Below, in pieces: positions 53,561-54,002 of a stretch of 54,002 bases of DNA. The first letter of the stretch is position 1, and every line of letters starts with the position of its first letter. Position numbers and translations under genes: made by a program. Below the pieces are notes generated by a model. It did no database searches, was not told where the DNA came from, and saw nothing but the letters and a program-made list of their open reading frames with translations. This stretch comes from Zoogloea ramigera (GTDB lineage: Bacteria; Pseudomonadota; Gammaproteobacteria; Burkholderiales; Rhodocyclaceae): the NCBI RefSeq assembly GCF_006539865.1, contig NZ_BJNV01000031.1, forward strand, positions 1 through 54,002. The letters are read 5' to 3'.

Positions 53561-54002
53561 TTTATTCAATCTCCAGCACCACCAAGGGTTTCGGCTGAAT
53601 TACAATTCACAAGGCATTTACAGACTCCAATTCCCATGCGCGGCGCAGACCATAAGCAGAGCAGCCTTTTCAGCTACATCAATATCGAAGACCGGATTGC
53701 GGCGGATCATCCGCTGCGCCGGGTCAAAGTAATGGCCGACATGGTTTTGCATTCGATGTCGCCGACCTTCGATTCCCTTTATGCCGAAGGGGGGCGCCCG
53801 TCGATTGCCCCCGAGCGCCTGCTTCGTGCCCTGCTGCTGCAATGCCTGTTCTCCATTCGCTCAGAGCGAGCCCTGATCGAGCATCTCGATTTCAACATGA
53901 TGTTCCGCTGGTTCGTCGGCCTGAGTCAGGACGAGCCGGTATGGGACCACTCGAGCTTTTCGGCCAACCGCGATCGGCTGTTCAAGGAAAGTGTGATGCG
54001 CG
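53550..54002 (+). mobile_element. Left part of an IS5/IS1182-like insertion sequence (cut by window edge)
   Basis: The stretch from about 53550 to the window end carries the left, non-coding end of an insertion sequence and the 5' part of its transposase gene. The sequence is more AT-rich than the flanks up to the start codon. CTAG at 53546-53549 lies at the junction and is a target duplication typical of some IS5 subgroups. The exact left boundary is approximate because the right end is not visible for comparison. Confidence 0.65.
53636..54002 (+). CDS. IS5/IS1182-like transposase (N-terminal part, runs off right edge)
   Basis: The frame is open from the ATG to the window edge for 122 codons. 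The translation begins MRGADHKQSSLFSYINIEDR and contains GRPSIAPERLLRALLLQCLF, LIEHLDFNMMFRWFVGL and VWDHSSFSANRDRL, which together match the N-terminal DUF772 region of IS5/IS1182-type DDE transposases. The catalytic DDE triad would lie beyond the edge. The start lies in a region with a typical leader for such elements. Product and family are firm; subgroup is not. Confidence 0.88.
   Translation, partial: MRGADHKQSSLFSYINIEDRIAADHPLRRVKVMADMVLHSMSPTFDSLYAEGGRPSIAPERLLRALLLQCLFSIRSERALIEHLDFNMMFRWFVGLSQDEPVWDHSSFSANRDRLFKESVMR

Overview
The window is a high-GC bacterial chromosome segment that reads most like a betaproteobacterium of the order Rhodocyclales (Thauera/Azoarcus/Zoogloea-like). 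This is inferred from gene content and order (DUF2782 and DUF2242 proteins, a PEP-CTERM protein, dapF-DUF484, polA, murB-queF-mltB); no rRNA or tRNA gene is present to prove it. Coding density is very high and no gap between genes exceeds 300 bases.

Layout. Positions 1-4967 (minus strand) hold a two-partner secretion pair: the outer-membrane transporter TpsB and the start of a large TpsA exoprotein that runs off the left edge. Divergent from it are a Tat-exported caspase-like protein with Sel1-like repeats, an OmpA-domain protein, and a PEP-CTERM phytase-like esterase. Then come a class I CoA-transferase, a hemerythrin with an FNR/DNR-like palindrome upstream, a retropepsin-like protease, a zinc alcohol dehydrogenase, a BrkB family membrane protein, an OmpA lipoprotein and a cupin. 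The region 16169-24705 is housekeeping: a small helical protein, murB, queF, mltB, a DUF2242 lipoprotein, polA, a LOG-family protein and a DUF2782 protein. It is followed by sppA, a CoA-binding protein, dapF, DUF484, rlmI and a small winged-helix protein.

Positions 30693-48760 form an envelope glycan locus. One minus-strand set encodes a polysaccharide deacetylase, several GT4/GT9/GT2 glycosyltransferases, GDP-fucose synthesis (gmd, fcl) and an alpha-1,2-fucosyltransferase-like enzyme. Two lone plus-strand glycosyltransferase-like genes (DUF6492, DUF5672) are interspersed. A very tightly packed minus-strand operon follows (heptose kinase-like, dual-specificity phosphatase-like, msbA, a GT-B/polysialyltransferase-like protein, O-antigen ligase). 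Together these would make GDP-fucose and ADP-heptose-type precursors, assemble a fucosylated glycan, flip lipid A-core, and ligate or trim the product. Beyond this lie ruvB, an AI-2E family permease, an acyltransferase 3, a PD-(D/E)XK protein with a truncated partner, and the start of an insertion sequence at the right edge.

The most notable non-genic structure is repetitive. There is a REPIN-like palindrome pair inside the signal-peptide coding region of mltB, a three-copy intergenic repeat family next to polA, the LOG gene and the DUF2782 gene, a 123-bp near-perfect palindrome beside the cupin gene, and degenerate heptanucleotide tracts in place of Shine-Dalgarno sequences before two genes. 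The most notable protein oddity is a heptose kinase homologue whose C-terminal nucleotidyltransferase domain appears degenerate. Many long antisense reading frames exist because of the high GC content; they were judged to be shadows.
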